In this document: piece by piece, positions 8,389-17,102 of the stretch | Numbering within the stretch: position 1 is the stretch's first letter | Layout: every line of letters begins with the position of its first letter | Made by a program: the position numbers and the translations under genes | NCBI RefSeq assembly: GCF_002310375.3 | Contig: NZ_CP023315.3 | Location: 2,356,001 to 2,420,000 of the forward strand | Direction of reading: 5' to 3' | Source of the DNA: Caulobacter vibrioides | GTDB taxonomy: Bacteria; Pseudomonadota; Alphaproteobacteria; Caulobacterales; Caulobacteraceae | DNA: 64,000 nucleotides | The notes under the pieces: model-generated | Told to the model about the DNA's origin: nothing | The model's database searches: none | What the model saw: the letters and a program-made list of their open reading frames with translations, nothing else

Positions 8389-9651
8389 TCAATCGACCCC
8401 GATCCCTTGCCGGATCGCGCGCGTCAACAGCGCCAGATCATCGTCCGGCGTCGTAAAGGCGGGCGTCAGATAGACCACCTTGCCCATGGGGCGGATCCAG
8501 GCGCCGAGTTCGGCGAACCGCGCGCACAGGTCGGACACCGCGACGGGGGCGTCGAACTCCACGACACCGATCGCGCCCAGTGTTCGGACATCGACCACGC
8601 CGGCGCCCTGGCGACACGGCTCGAGTCCTTCAGCTAGCGCGGCCGAAATGCGCGCGACATCCCGCGCCCAGGCGCCGTCCTCGAAAAGATCGAGCGAGGC
8701 GTTGGCCGCGGCGCAGGCCAGCGGATTGGCCATGTAGGTGGGGCCATGCATCAGGGCCGCGCCCGGATCATCCGACCAGAAGGCCTCAAACACGTGACGG
8801 CGAGCGATCGCCGCCGACAGCGGCAAGGTTCCACCCGTGAGGGCCTTGGACAGGGTGACGATATCAGGCTCGACGTCCGCCGCCTGCATGGCGAACAACG
8901 ATCCCGTCCGGCCAAAGCCCGTGAAAATCTCATCGAAGACCAGCAGCACGCCATGCTTGTCGGCCAGGCGCCGAAGGGTTCGCAGAACCTCTGGCGGGTG
9001 CGGCAGCATCCCACCCGCGCCCTGGATCAGAGGCTCGACCAGCATGGCGGCGATCTCTGAGCCCCGCGCAGCGAGCAGGGCGTCGAGCGCTGCTTCCGAG
9101 GCCGCATCGCGCGGAAGGTCGGCGATCACCTGGGCCGGCATGACGCCCGCGAACAGGCTGTGCATCCCCTCCTCCGGATCGCAGACCGTCATCGTCGCCA
9201 GGGTGTCGCCGTGATAGCCGCCCCGGAACGCCAGGAACCGCGTCCGGCCGCTCACGCCGCGGTTCAACTGGTACTGCAGCGCCATCTTCATCGCGATCTC
9301 GACGGCGACCGACCCGCTCTCGGCGAAGAACACGTGGTCGAGATCACCCGGAAGCAGGCCGGCGAGCCGCTGGGCGAGGCGATAAGCCGGTTCATGCGCC
9401 AAGCCGCCGAACATGACGTGCGGCATGGCTTCGATCTGCGCGCGCAGCGCATTGGCGATGTGCGGGTGGTTATAGCCGTGGCAGGCCGTCCACCACGACG
9501 CCAAGCCATCGACCAACTCCCGACCATCCTCCAGGATCAGTCGCGAACCGCGCGTAGCGACGACCGGCAAGGGAGGCCGGGCGGTTTTCATCTGACAGTA
9601 GGGCCGCCAGACATGCGGCGCGCCTTCGGTCAGCCAGCGGGGTTCGGACAT
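8389..9651 (-). CDS. bioA: Adenosylmethionine-8-amino-7-oxononanoate aminotransferase
   Basis: A PLP-dependent transaminase that converts KAPA to DAPA in biotin synthesis. It has 420 residues from ATG 9651, which has GGAAAG upstream; a longer N-terminal reading adds only unsupported residues. Family features visible are WRPYCQMK near the N-terminus, WWTACHGYNHP, the VFDEIFTGFGRTG cofactor segment and the Schiff-base lysine in TLSKALTGGTLPL. It diverges from bioF, so bioA and bioFD flank one 71-bp control region. bioB is not in this window. Confidence 0.96.
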   Translation of the reverse strand: MSEPRWLTEGAPHVWRPYCQMKTARPPLPVVATRGSRLILEDGRELVDGLASWWTACHGYNHPHIANALRAQIEAMPHVMFGGLAHEPAYRLAQRLAGLLPGDLDHVFFAESGSVAVEIAMKMALQYQLNRGVSGRTRFLAFRGGYHGDTLATMTVCDPEEGMHSLFAGVMPAQVIADLPRDAASEAALDALLAARGSEIAAMLVEPLIQGAGGMLPHPPEVLRTLRRLADKHGVLLVFDEIFTGFGRTGSLFAMQAADVEPDIVTLSKALTGGTLPLSAAIARRHVFEAFWSDDPGAALMHGPTYMANPLACAAANASLDLFEDGAWARDVARISAALAEGLEPCRQGAGVVDVRTLGAIGVVEFDAPVAVSDLCARFAELGAWIRPMGKVVYLTPAFTTPDDDLALLTRAIRQGIGVD

Positions 9652-9722
9652 GTCGCTTTCCGTTTGCGGACTCGGGGCGCCTTGCCTATGCCCCCGGCTC
9701 ATCCGTCGCAAAGGGAAACGAC

Positions 9723-10877
9723 ATGCGTAGCCTCGACGCCTTCGCCGACGACAAGCTGGCGGCTCTCGACACCAAGAGCCTGAGGCGGCGCCTGACCCCG
9801 ACGCGCCGCCATGACGGCGCGGTGGTCGAGCGCGACGGCAAACGTCTGGTTTCGTTTTCCTGCAACGACTACCTCAACCTCTCGCAGCACCCCCTGGTTC
9901 GCGCAGCGGCGGCCGAGGCCGCGCTGAACTACGGCGCCGGCGCGGCGGCCTCCCGTCTGGTCACGGGCGACCATCCGCTGCTCTCCGACCTCGAAAAGCG
10001 GTTGGCCAGGCTGAAGGGCGCCGAAGCGGCCTGCGTCTTTGGCTCGGGCTACCTGGCCAACACGGGCGTCATTCCGACCCTGGTCGGCCCCGGCGATGTC
10101 GTGCTCATCGACGCCCTGGCCCACGCCTGCATCTGGGCCGGCGCGCAGTTGTCCGGCGCCAAGGTGATCAAGTTCGCGCACAATGATCCGGCCGACCTTG
10201 AACGCCTTCTCCTGTCCGAACGTGGAAAAGCGCGCCACGCAATGGTGGCGACCGATGGCGTCTTCTCGATGGACGGGGACATCGCGCCGCTCGATGTGCT
10301 GTCGGACCTCTGTGAGCGCCATGACGCCTGGCTGCTCAGCGACGACGCCCACGGCGTGGGCGTACTGGCCGGCGGAAGGGGCTCGGGGGCCCTGTTTCCG
10401 AACGCCAAGATCCCGCTGCAGATGGGCACGCTGTCGAAGGCGCTAGGGTCCTACGGCGGCTATCTCTGCGGCTCCCAGGCGGTGGTCGATCTCCTGAAGA
10501 CCCGCGCGCGCACCCTGGTGTACGCCACCGGCCTGCCCCCGGCGTCTGTCGCCGCCGCGCTTGCGGCGCTGGACCTTATCGAGGCCGATCCGACGATCAC
10601 CAAGGCTCCGCTGGCCAAGGCGCGACTGTTCACGCAGCGACTGGGTCTGCCCGAGGCCTGCAGCTCGATTGTTCCGGTTGTACTGGGCTCGGCCGAAAGC
10701 GCCCTCGCCGCCTCCGCGAGCCTTCAGGATCAGGGCTTCCTCGTCGTTGCGATCCGGCCGCCGACCGTTCCCGAAGGCACGGCGCGCCTGCGGGTCGCGT
10801 TCAGCGCCGCCCATGACGACACGGACGTGATCCGCCTGGTGGACGCCATCGCCGAACTGCGGGGAGCCGGTTCATGA
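9723..10877 (+). CDS. bioF: 8-amino-7-oxononanoate synthase
   Basis: A PLP enzyme of the alpha-oxoamine synthase family that condenses pimeloyl-ACP/CoA with alanine to give KAPA, the substrate that BioA uses. It has 384 residues. Motifs are FSCNDYLNLSQHP at the N-terminus, DDAHGVGVLAGGRG, and the PLP lysine in GTLSKALGSYGGYLCG. Start ATG 9723 follows AAAGGGAAA. It overlaps bioD by 4 bp (ATGA), so the two are translationally coupled. Confidence 0.96.
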   Translation: MRSLDAFADDKLAALDTKSLRRRLTPTRRHDGAVVERDGKRLVSFSCNDYLNLSQHPLVRAAAAEAALNYGAGAAASRLVTGDHPLLSDLEKRLARLKGAEAACVFGSGYLANTGVIPTLVGPGDVVLIDALAHACIWAGAQLSGAKVIKFAHNDPADLERLLLSERGKARHAMVATDGVFSMDGDIAPLDVLSDLCERHDAWLLSDDAHGVGVLAGGRGSGALFPNAKIPLQMGTLSKALGSYGGYLCGSQAVVDLLKTRARTLVYATGLPPASVAAALAALDLIEADPTITKAPLAKARLFTQRLGLPEACSSIVPVVLGSAESALAASASLQDQGFLVVAIRPPTVPEGTARLRVAFSAAHDDTDVIRLVDAIAELRGAGS

Positions 10878-11533
10878 AGGCGCTCTTCGTCGCCGGTACG
10901 GGAACCGACCTGGGAAAGACCCATGTCGCGTGTGCTCTGCTCGCGGCTGCGCGCTCGCGGGGCCTGACGGTCGAGGCCTTCAAGCCCGTGGTCAGCGGCT
11001 TTGATCCGCACGCGCCCGACGACAGCGATCCTGCCCGACTCGCCCGAGCCCTGGGCCGCCCCGAGGCCTGGGCCGAGGTCTCGCCGCGTCGCTACAGGGC
11101 GCCGCTGGCGCCGAACCTCGCCGCGCGGCTCGAAGGCGACACCCTGCGGATGGACGACCTCGTCGCCGACTGCCGGGACTGGCTCTCGACGCGCGACGTC
11201 GAGCTCGCCCTGATCGAAGGCGCTGGCGGGGTGATGTCGCCCATGACCGACGAGGCGACCAATCTCGACCTGATGGCGGCGCTCGGCCTGCCGGTGCTGC
11301 TGGTGGCGGGCAGCTATCTCGGCACGGCCAGCCACCTGCTCACGGCGCTTGAGGTGGTTCGCGCGCGCGGCCTGACCATCGCGGCGATCGTCGTCAGCGA
11401 AAACCTGGACGCACCGGACCTGGATCAGACGCTCGCCCTGCTCCGCGCGTTCGAACAGCAGGCGCCGATCCTGAGCGCGCCGCGCGCCGCGACCTGGGAC
11501 GCAGACGCGCTGGTCGACACCCTGCTGGCTTAA
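10874..11533 (+). CDS. bioD: ATP-dependent dethiobiotin synthetase
   Basis: Closes the ureido ring of dethiobiotin from DAPA, CO2 and ATP. It has 219 residues with the P-loop GTGTDLGKTHVACAL at the N-terminus, FKPVVSGF, and EGAGGVMSPM. Its start overlaps the bioF stop. Its end overlaps the end of the convergent dehydrogenase gene by 4 bp, with no room for a terminator between them. Confidence 0.95.
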   Translation: MKALFVAGTGTDLGKTHVACALLAAARSRGLTVEAFKPVVSGFDPHAPDDSDPARLARALGRPEAWAEVSPRRYRAPLAPNLAARLEGDTLRMDDLVADCRDWLSTRDVELALIEGAGGVMSPMTDEATNLDLMAALGLPVLLVAGSYLGTASHLLTALEVVRARGLTIAAIVVSENLDAPDLDQTLALLRAFEQQAPILSAPRAATWDADALVDTLLA

Positions 11534-12390
11534 CGGTCCGTCTCGAGGCGAGCGACCAGGCTGGACGTATCCCAGCGGTTCCCGCCCATGGCCTGAACCT
11601 CGGCGTAGAACTGATCGATCAGGGCGGTGGCGGGGAGCTTCGCGCCATTGCTGCGCGCCTCATCCAGCGCGATCCCGAGATCCTTGCGCATCCAGTCGAC
11701 CGCGAAGCCAAAGTCGAACTTGCCCTGCGCCATGGTCGGCCAGCGGTTCTCCATCTGCCACGACTGGGCCGCACCCTTCGAGATCGCCGCCAGCACATCG
11801 TCGGTCGGGAGGCCCGCGCGCTTGGCGAAGTGCAGCGCCTCGGCCACGCCCTGGACTACGCCGGCGATGGCGATCTGGTTACACATCTTGGTCAGCTGGC
11901 CCGCGCCCACCTCGCCCATGTGACGCACGGCCTTGGCGTAGACCGCGATCACCGGCAGGACGCGATCGTAGGCCGCCTGATCGCCACCAACCATGATCGT
12001 CAGCTGGCCGCTCTCAGCGCCGGCCTGACCACCGGACACGGGGGCGTCGACGAACGCCCGGCCGCTTTCGACCGCATGCGCGGCCATCTCACGGGCCACC
12101 TTGGCGGACGTGGTTGTGTGATCAACGATGACGCCGCCCTCGCCCATGGCCGGCAACACCTGCGCCACGACGTCGCGGACGTCATCATCATTGCCCACGC
12201 ACAGCAGCACCACCTCGGCGCCGGCCACGGCCTGCGCGATCGTCTCGAACGCCGATCCCCCGTGCTTTTCGGCCCAACGACGGGCTTTTTCCGGGGAGCG
12301 ATTGTAGACGGCGACCTCGTGGCCCGCGGCCTTCAGGTGTCCGGCCATCGGGAAGCCCATGACGCCCATGCCGATAAACGCCGTCTTCAT
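11530..12390 (-). CDS. NAD(P)-dependent beta-hydroxyacid dehydrogenase (3-hydroxyisobutyrate dehydrogenase family)
   Basis: A 286-residue oxidoreductase with the N-terminal Rossmann motif FIGMGVMGFPMAGHL, the substrate motif DAPVSGGQAGAESGQL and the catalytic lysine region AGQLTKMCNQ. Family members oxidise 3-hydroxyisobutyrate, tartronate semialdehyde or related beta-hydroxyacids. The neighbours (bioD, motB) do not help choose between these. It is a stand-alone leftward gene, convergent with bioD and divergent from motB. Confidence 0.9.
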   Translation of the reverse strand: MKTAFIGMGVMGFPMAGHLKAAGHEVAVYNRSPEKARRWAEKHGGSAFETIAQAVAGAEVVLLCVGNDDDVRDVVAQVLPAMGEGGVIVDHTTTSAKVAREMAAHAVESGRAFVDAPVSGGQAGAESGQLTIMVGGDQAAYDRVLPVIAVYAKAVRHMGEVGAGQLTKMCNQIAIAGVVQGVAEALHFAKRAGLPTDDVLAAISKGAAQSWQMENRWPTMAQGKFDFGFAVDWMRKDLGIALDEARSNGAKLPATALIDQFYAEVQAMGGNRWDTSSLVARLETDR

Positions 12391-12504
12391 GCCGCTGCTC
12401 CTAGAAAGAAGGCTGGGATTACGCGCGCCACGGCCGTTCCGGCAACCCCATCTTAACGACCTTTGGGCAGGTTGCGGGCTTAAGGTTAAGCAGGCTTAAG
12501 CACG

Positions 12505-13401
12505 ATGGCGGTCAACAGCGAACAGCCGATCATCATCAAGAAGGTCAAGAAGGGCGGCGGCCATGGTCACCATGGCGGCGCCTGGAAGGTGGCCTATGCC
12601 GACTTCGTGACGGCGATGATGGCCTTCTTCCTGTTGATGTGGCTGCTGAACACAACCAGCCCGGAACAGAAGCAGGGCATCGCTGACTATTTCGCGCCGG
12701 CTTCGATCTCGTCCACCACCAGCGGCTCCGGCGGCATCCTGGGCGGTACGTCGCTGGGCGACGACGGCGCCAAGGCCGACGGCAAGCTGTCGGTCGTCCA
12801 ACAGATGGCGCCCGAGGCCCAGGACGTCACCAAGGAAGCCCAGAGCAGCGAAACGGCCAATCTGGACTCGGCCAGCGAGCAGGCTTTGCGCGACGCCCTG
12901 GCCAAGAAGGAACAGGACAGCTTCGCCTCGGCCGCACAGTCCCTGCGGCAGTCGCTGCAGGACATGCCCGAACTGGCCGAGCTGTCGAAGCAGATCCTGA
13001 TAGACCAGACGCCCGAAGGCCTGCGCATCCAGCTGGTCGACCAGGAGGGGCGCTCGATGTTCAAGGAGAACTCGCGCGAGCCCAATGACCGCGCCCGGGT
13101 TCTACTTCGCGCCGTCGCCAAGGTGATCACCCAGCTTCCGAACCGCGTGACCATCTCGGGCCACACCAGCGCCAACGCCTTCGGCAAGAAGCAGGACGGC
13201 GACTGGGCGCTCTCGGCCCAGCGCGCGGACGCCTCTCGTCAGGTGCTGCGCGGTGCGGGCGTCGACGACGACCGCATCTATCAGGTCTCCGGCAAGGCCA
13301 ATTCCGAACCGCTCTATGCCGACGACCCGACCCTGGCGGGCAACCGCCGGATCTCGATCGTTCTGCTGCGAGAAAAACCTGTGCTGCCCGACGGGCTGTG
13401 A
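12505..13401 (+). CDS. motB: Flagellar motor stator protein MotB
   Basis: The stator component that anchors MotA to peptidoglycan and carries the proton-binding aspartate. It has 298 residues: a basic cytoplasmic N-terminus, then one transmembrane helix starting WKVAYADFVTAMMAFFLLMW with Asp33 in the proton site. A plug/linker follows (around 55-150), then an OmpA-like peptidoglycan-binding domain (VTISGHTSA, LSAQRADASR, GNRRISIVLL). motA is not adjacent. The ribosome-binding site is weak. Several TTAA half-sites lie just upstream, but not with the spacing of the CtrA consensus. Confidence 0.95.
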   Translation: MAVNSEQPIIIKKVKKGGGHGHHGGAWKVAYADFVTAMMAFFLLMWLLNTTSPEQKQGIADYFAPASISSTTSGSGGILGGTSLGDDGAKADGKLSVVQQMAPEAQDVTKEAQSSETANLDSASEQALRDALAKKEQDSFASAAQSLRQSLQDMPELAELSKQILIDQTPEGLRIQLVDQEGRSMFKENSREPNDRARVLLRAVAKVITQLPNRVTISGHTSANAFGKKQDGDWALSAQRADASRQVLRGAGVDDDRIYQVSGKANSEPLYADDPTLAGNRRISIVLLREKPVLPDGL

Positions 13402-13500
13402 CTGTTCGCCGCGCGCAGCGTCCGTGAAGCTTGCGCAACGAAACGGTATGCCGCCTAATCTCGTTCAGGACACCAATGGGCTGAAGGGGACTGGCGGAAC

Positions 13501-14340
13501 GTGACGCAGCATTTTCCGACGCGACAGCTTCGGTTCTTTCTGACGGCGCCCACGCCTTGCCCGTACCTGCCCGGTCGCGAGGAACGGAAGGTGTTCGCCC
13601 ACCTGCCCCTTTCCGATGGACCTGTCGTCAACGACAGCCTGACCCAGGTGGGCTTCCGTCGCTCTCAGAACATCGCCTATCGCCCCGCCTGTGAGACGTG
13701 CCGCGCCTGTCAGTCGGCGCGCGCGCCGGCCGCCGAGTATCTGCTCTCGCGCTCGGAACGGAAAATCCTCAGCCGTAACGATGATCTCGAGCGGCACCTG
13801 GTCGAGGCCGAGGCCACGCTGGAGCAGTTCGAACTGCTGCGTCGCTATCTGCTGGCCCGCCACGCCGACGGCGGCATGGCCGAAATGACCTGGCCGGACT
13901 ACGTGGCAATGGTCGAGGACACGGCGGTTCGAACCCATCTGATCGAGTATCGCCGCAAGTCACTGGACCGGGGCCCTGGCGATCTCGTCGCCTGCGTGCT
14001 GGTGGACGTGTTGGCTGACGGACTGTCGCTGGTCTACAGCTTCTATCAGCCGGACCAGCCGCGTCGCAGCCTGGGCTCGTTCATCATCCTAGATCACATC
14101 GTGCAGGCGCAGCAGAACGCCCTGCCCTATGTCTATCTCGGCTATTGGGTGCCCGGCAGCGAGAAGATGGCCTACAAGGCACGGTTCTCACCGCTGGAAA
14201 TCCTCAAGCCCGGCGGCTGGTCGCTGATGTCGGCCCGCGAGCGCGGCGCGCGCCCCCCGCGTGGGCCGGGCGCTCTGAAGGACGCCTGCGACCTGCCGCT
14301 CAGCGACGCCGAGCCCGCCGACATCGAGGATCTGGGCTAG
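13501..14340 (+). CDS. bpt: Aspartate/glutamate leucyltransferase
   Basis: Transfers leucine from Leu-tRNA to proteins with N-terminal Asp or Glu, feeding the N-end-rule ClpAP pathway. It has 279 residues. Family motifs are PCPYLPGREERKVF, the cysteine cluster CETCRACQSAR, SLVYSFYQPD and YLGYWVPGSEKMAYKARF. The start is GTG 13501 with AAGGGG upstream. It follows motB by 100 bp in the same direction and ends at a clear hairpin. Confidence 0.94.
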   Translation: MTQHFPTRQLRFFLTAPTPCPYLPGREERKVFAHLPLSDGPVVNDSLTQVGFRRSQNIAYRPACETCRACQSARAPAAEYLLSRSERKILSRNDDLERHLVEAEATLEQFELLRRYLLARHADGGMAEMTWPDYVAMVEDTAVRTHLIEYRRKSLDRGPGDLVACVLVDVLADGLSLVYSFYQPDQPRRSLGSFIILDHIVQAQQNALPYVYLGYWVPGSEKMAYKARFSPLEILKPGGWSLMSARERGARPPRGPGALKDACDLPLSDAEPADIEDLG

Positions 14341-14341
14341 A

Positions 14342-14370
14342 CGCTCCCCGTTCGTGACGAACGAGGAGCG
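14342..14370. terminator. Bidirectional hairpin between bpt and the SDR gene
   Basis: The arms CGCTCC-C-CGTTCG and CGAACG-A-GGAGCG pair over 12 of 13 positions with a TGA loop. It sits between the convergent bpt and SDR genes and can serve both. There is no strong T run. Confidence 0.7.
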
Positions 14371-14379
14371 CTCGATCCG

Positions 14380-15147
14380 TTAGCGCGCGAAGCTGACGCC
14401 GCCGTCGACGGTCACCGCACCGCCCATCACATAGTCACCCGCCCGCGAGGCCAGGTAGATGGCCGCCCCGGCCATGTCCTCGGCTTCACCGATGCGGCCG
14501 GCGGGGATCATCTTGGCCACGGCGTCGGCGTGGTCGCGGGCGACCTTGTTCATGTCCGAGGCGAAGGCGCCCGGCGCGATGCAGCTGACGGCGATGTTCT
14601 CCGGCGCCAGACGCAGGGCCATCCGCTTGGTCATGTGCAGCAGGCCCGCCTTGGAGGCGCCATAGGGATAGGTCTCGTCCTTGGTCACCGACTGGCCGTC
14701 GATCGAAGCGACGTTGATCACCTTGGCCACCCGGTCCTTGGCCGCCGCGCGCAGCTCGCCGATCAGGGCCTGGGTCAGGAAGAACGGCGTCTTCATGTTC
14801 AGATCGACCGTCTTGTCCCAGCCGCTCTCCGGGAACGCGTCAAAGTCCGCGCCCCAGGCCGCGCCGGCGTTGTTGACCAGGATGTCGAGCTTGGGCTCGC
14901 GTTCCTTGATGCGGGCGGCCAAGCCCTGGATGCCTTCCATGGTCGAGACGTCGCCCGGCAGCGAGACGCACTCGCCGTACTGGCTCAGCTCCTCGGCGGC
15001 GGCGTCACAGGCGGCGGCCTTGCGGGCGGTGATGTAGACGCGCTTGGCGCCGTGGGTCAGGAAGCCCTTGACGATCATCGCGCCGATGCCGCGCGAGCCG
15101 CCCGTGACCAGGGCGACGCGGCCCTCGAGCGAAAAGAGATTCTGCAT
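14380..15147 (-). CDS. Short-chain dehydrogenase/reductase (RhlG-like)
   Basis: A 255-residue classical SDR: cofactor motif VTGGSRGIGAMI, NNAGAAWG, catalytic Ser in NVASIDGQS and YPYGASKAG for Tyr/Lys, and the C-terminal VTVDGGVSF. The N-terminal region recalls RhlG-type beta-ketoacyl reductases. It is the third gene of a leftward unit with a flavin oxidoreductase (11 bp gap) and a quinone oxidoreductase. That suggests shared metabolism of an unsaturated or beta-oxo acyl/aromatic substrate (inference). Confidence 0.88.
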   Translation of the reverse strand: MQNLFSLEGRVALVTGGSRGIGAMIVKGFLTHGAKRVYITARKAAACDAAAEELSQYGECVSLPGDVSTMEGIQGLAARIKEREPKLDILVNNAGAAWGADFDAFPESGWDKTVDLNMKTPFFLTQALIGELRAAAKDRVAKVINVASIDGQSVTKDETYPYGASKAGLLHMTKRMALRLAPENIAVSCIAPGAFASDMNKVARDHADAVAKMIPAGRIGEAEDMAGAAIYLASRAGDYVMGGAVTVDGGVSFAR

Positions 15148-15158
15148 AGTCGTACCCT

Positions 15159-16094
15159 CTAGAAGCCGCCGGCGGCGGCCAGGGCGCCGAGGCGCCCGGT
15201 GATCTGGTGGAACTGGGCGACGGTCTCGTCGATGATGTCCTGGACGGGCTTGACCTCATTGATCAGGCCGACGGTCTGACCGGCCAGGGCCGGCGCGGCC
15301 TCCATGTCGCCGCCGAAATAGACGCCGAGGATGTTCTTCAGCACGTCCGGCGGCATGACGCCCGCGTCGTGGATTTCCTTGGTCAGGTCAGACTTGATCG
15401 CCCGGATGCAGGGGCTGGCCTTCTTGTTCAGAACCCAGGTGCCCGTCTCCTTGGCCCCTGTGATCGCGGCCTTGTAGTTGGCGTGCACAGGGCTCTCGGC
15501 CGAGCTGACGAAGCGAGTGCCCATCTGTACCGCCTCAGCGCCCAGGGCGAAGGCGGCGGCCATGCCGCGCCCGTCGCAGATGCCGCCGGCGGCGACCAGC
15601 GGCACGTCGACCTTCTCGCGGATGGCCTGCAGCAGGACCAGGGTCGAGACCTCCTCGGGGTTCTTGAACCCACCGCCCTCGGCGCCCTCGACCACGAGGC
15701 CATCGACACCCACCTCCACGCACTTCACCGCCGCGTCGACGGTCGGCACGGCGTGGTAGACGACGATGCCGGCGTCCTTCAGCGGGCCGATGAACTTGGC
15801 CGGACTGCCGGCCGAGGTGGTCACGAACTTGACCCCGCTGTCGCAGACGAACCGCAACATAGCGTCGTCGCGCAGGAACATGATCGGCAGGTTCACCCCG
15901 AACGGCAGGCCGCTCTGGGCCATCTTGGTGATCTCGGCCTTGCAATTCTCGGTTTCGCCGGACGAGGTCTCGATAATCCCGAGGCCTCCGGCGCGGGAGA
16001 CGGCGCTGGCCAGTTGATAGCGGGCGATCCAGCCCATCGGGGCCTGGATGATCGGATATTTCGCCCCGGTATGGGCAAGCACGCGGTTGGTCAT
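15159..16094 (-). CDS. NAD(P)H-dependent flavin oxidoreductase / nitronate monooxygenase family
   Basis: A 311-residue TIM-barrel FMN protein of the NMO/2-nitropropane dioxygenase family. It has IIQAPMGWIARYQLASAVS at the N-terminus, PFGVNLP, VVEGAEGGGF, VAAGGICDGRGMAAAFALGA and VQMGTRFVSS (phosphate/FMN binding). Family members oxidise nitronates or act as NADH:quinone or enoyl reductases. The presence of an SDR and a quinone reductase in the same operon favours a reductase role (inference). It starts at ATG 16094, 8 bp after the upstream gene. Confidence 0.88.
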   Translation of the reverse strand: MTNRVLAHTGAKYPIIQAPMGWIARYQLASAVSRAGGLGIIETSSGETENCKAEITKMAQSGLPFGVNLPIMFLRDDAMLRFVCDSGVKFVTTSAGSPAKFIGPLKDAGIVVYHAVPTVDAAVKCVEVGVDGLVVEGAEGGGFKNPEEVSTLVLLQAIREKVDVPLVAAGGICDGRGMAAAFALGAEAVQMGTRFVSSAESPVHANYKAAITGAKETGTWVLNKKASPCIRAIKSDLTKEIHDAGVMPPDVLKNILGVYFGGDMEAAPALAGQTVGLINEVKPVQDIIDETVAQFHQITGRLGALAAAGGF

Positions 16095-16102
16095 GATCGG
16101 CC

Positions 16103-17065
16103 TCAGGGAATGAGCAGCACGCGGCCGACGGCCTGGCGGCTTTCGATATAGGCGTGGGCGGCGGCGGCTTCGGACAGCGGGAAGGTGCGGTCGATGACGA
16201 CCTCAAGCTCGCCGCGAGCGGCCTTCTCGATCAGGTCCTGGATCATGTCGTGGACGCGATCGGTCATGATCTCGGCGCCCAGGAACACGCCGGTGAGGCT
16301 GCGATTGCCGCCCATCAGGGAACCGACATCGACCTTCATCGGCTCGCGGCCGGCGTTGCCCACCAGCGAGACGCGGCCACGATAGCCCAAGGCCGCCAGG
16401 CTTCCGGGCAGCGTCGCGCCGCCGACGGGATCGACGACCAGATCGACGCCCTTGCCGCCGGTCAGCTTCATGACCTGCTCGACCAGATCATCGCGCTGAT
16501 AGTTGATCCCGTGGTCCATACCGAACGGCTTCAGGCGCTCCAGGCGTTCGTCGCTGGACGCCGAGGCCAGAACCGTCGCGCCGGCCTGCTTGGCCAGCTG
16601 GATGGCGGCAAGGCCCACGGCGCCGGCGCCGGCCTGCACCAGAACCGTCTCGCCGGCCTTCAGGCGCCCGGCCCCAAACAGGCACTCGTGCGCCGTGCCG
16701 AAGGGCACCGGAATAGCGGCGGCCTTGTGCAGGTCAAAGCCCTCGGGGATCGGCCACGCGTTACGCGCCGGCGCCGAGCGCAGTTCGGCGTGCGAGCCGA
16801 AGGCGTTTACCGTGACGACCTTCTGGCCGACCTTCAGGTGCGAGACCTCGGCGCCGACCTCGACGATCTCGCCCGCCGCCTGATAGCCGACGATATGCGG
16901 GACGCCCGCCATCTGGCCGCCACCGCGATTGAGGGTGTCGCCACCCTCGATGCTGACCGCCTCAACGCGGATGACGACGCCTTGTGCGTGGCAAGCGGGA
17001 TCCGCCACGTCCTCGTAGCGCAGCACATCCGGCGCGCCGGTTTCGTAATAGACAGCCGCCTTCAT
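16103..17065 (-). CDS. Zinc-independent quinone oxidoreductase (MDR family)
   Basis: A 320-residue medium-chain dehydrogenase/reductase with the NADPH motif AGAGAVGLAAIQLAKQAGAT and the quinone-reductase segment VVDPVGGATLPGSLAALGYRG (counted in two parts). It lacks the zinc-binding cysteine cluster of alcohol dehydrogenases. It is probably the first gene of the three-gene leftward unit. ATG 17065 follows an AGGGAGGA ribosome-binding site. Confidence 0.87.
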   Translation of the reverse strand: MKAAVYYETGAPDVLRYEDVADPACHAQGVVIRVEAVSIEGGDTLNRGGGQMAGVPHIVGYQAAGEIVEVGAEVSHLKVGQKVVTVNAFGSHAELRSAPARNAWPIPEGFDLHKAAAIPVPFGTAHECLFGAGRLKAGETVLVQAGAGAVGLAAIQLAKQAGATVLASASSDERLERLKPFGMDHGINYQRDDLVEQVMKLTGGKGVDLVVDPVGGATLPGSLAALGYRGRVSLVGNAGREPMKVDVGSLMGGNRSLTGVFLGAEIMTDRVHDMIQDLIEKAARGELEVVIDRTFPLSEAAAAHAYIESRQAVGRVLLIP

Positions 17066-17102
17066 GGGGCGATCCTCCCTGAACGGTTTGCAGCGTTGGC
17101 CG

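Noticed and set aside
9652..9722. Search for a BioR-type operator (TTATAGATAA-like) between bioA and bioF
   Set aside because: No match by eye; the gap is GC-rich, so biotin control cannot be inferred.
12458..12500. Several TTAA motifs before motB, considered as a CtrA site
   Set aside because: Spacings are 2, 6 and 12 bp, not the 7 bp of TTAA-N7-TTAA, so no site can be claimed.
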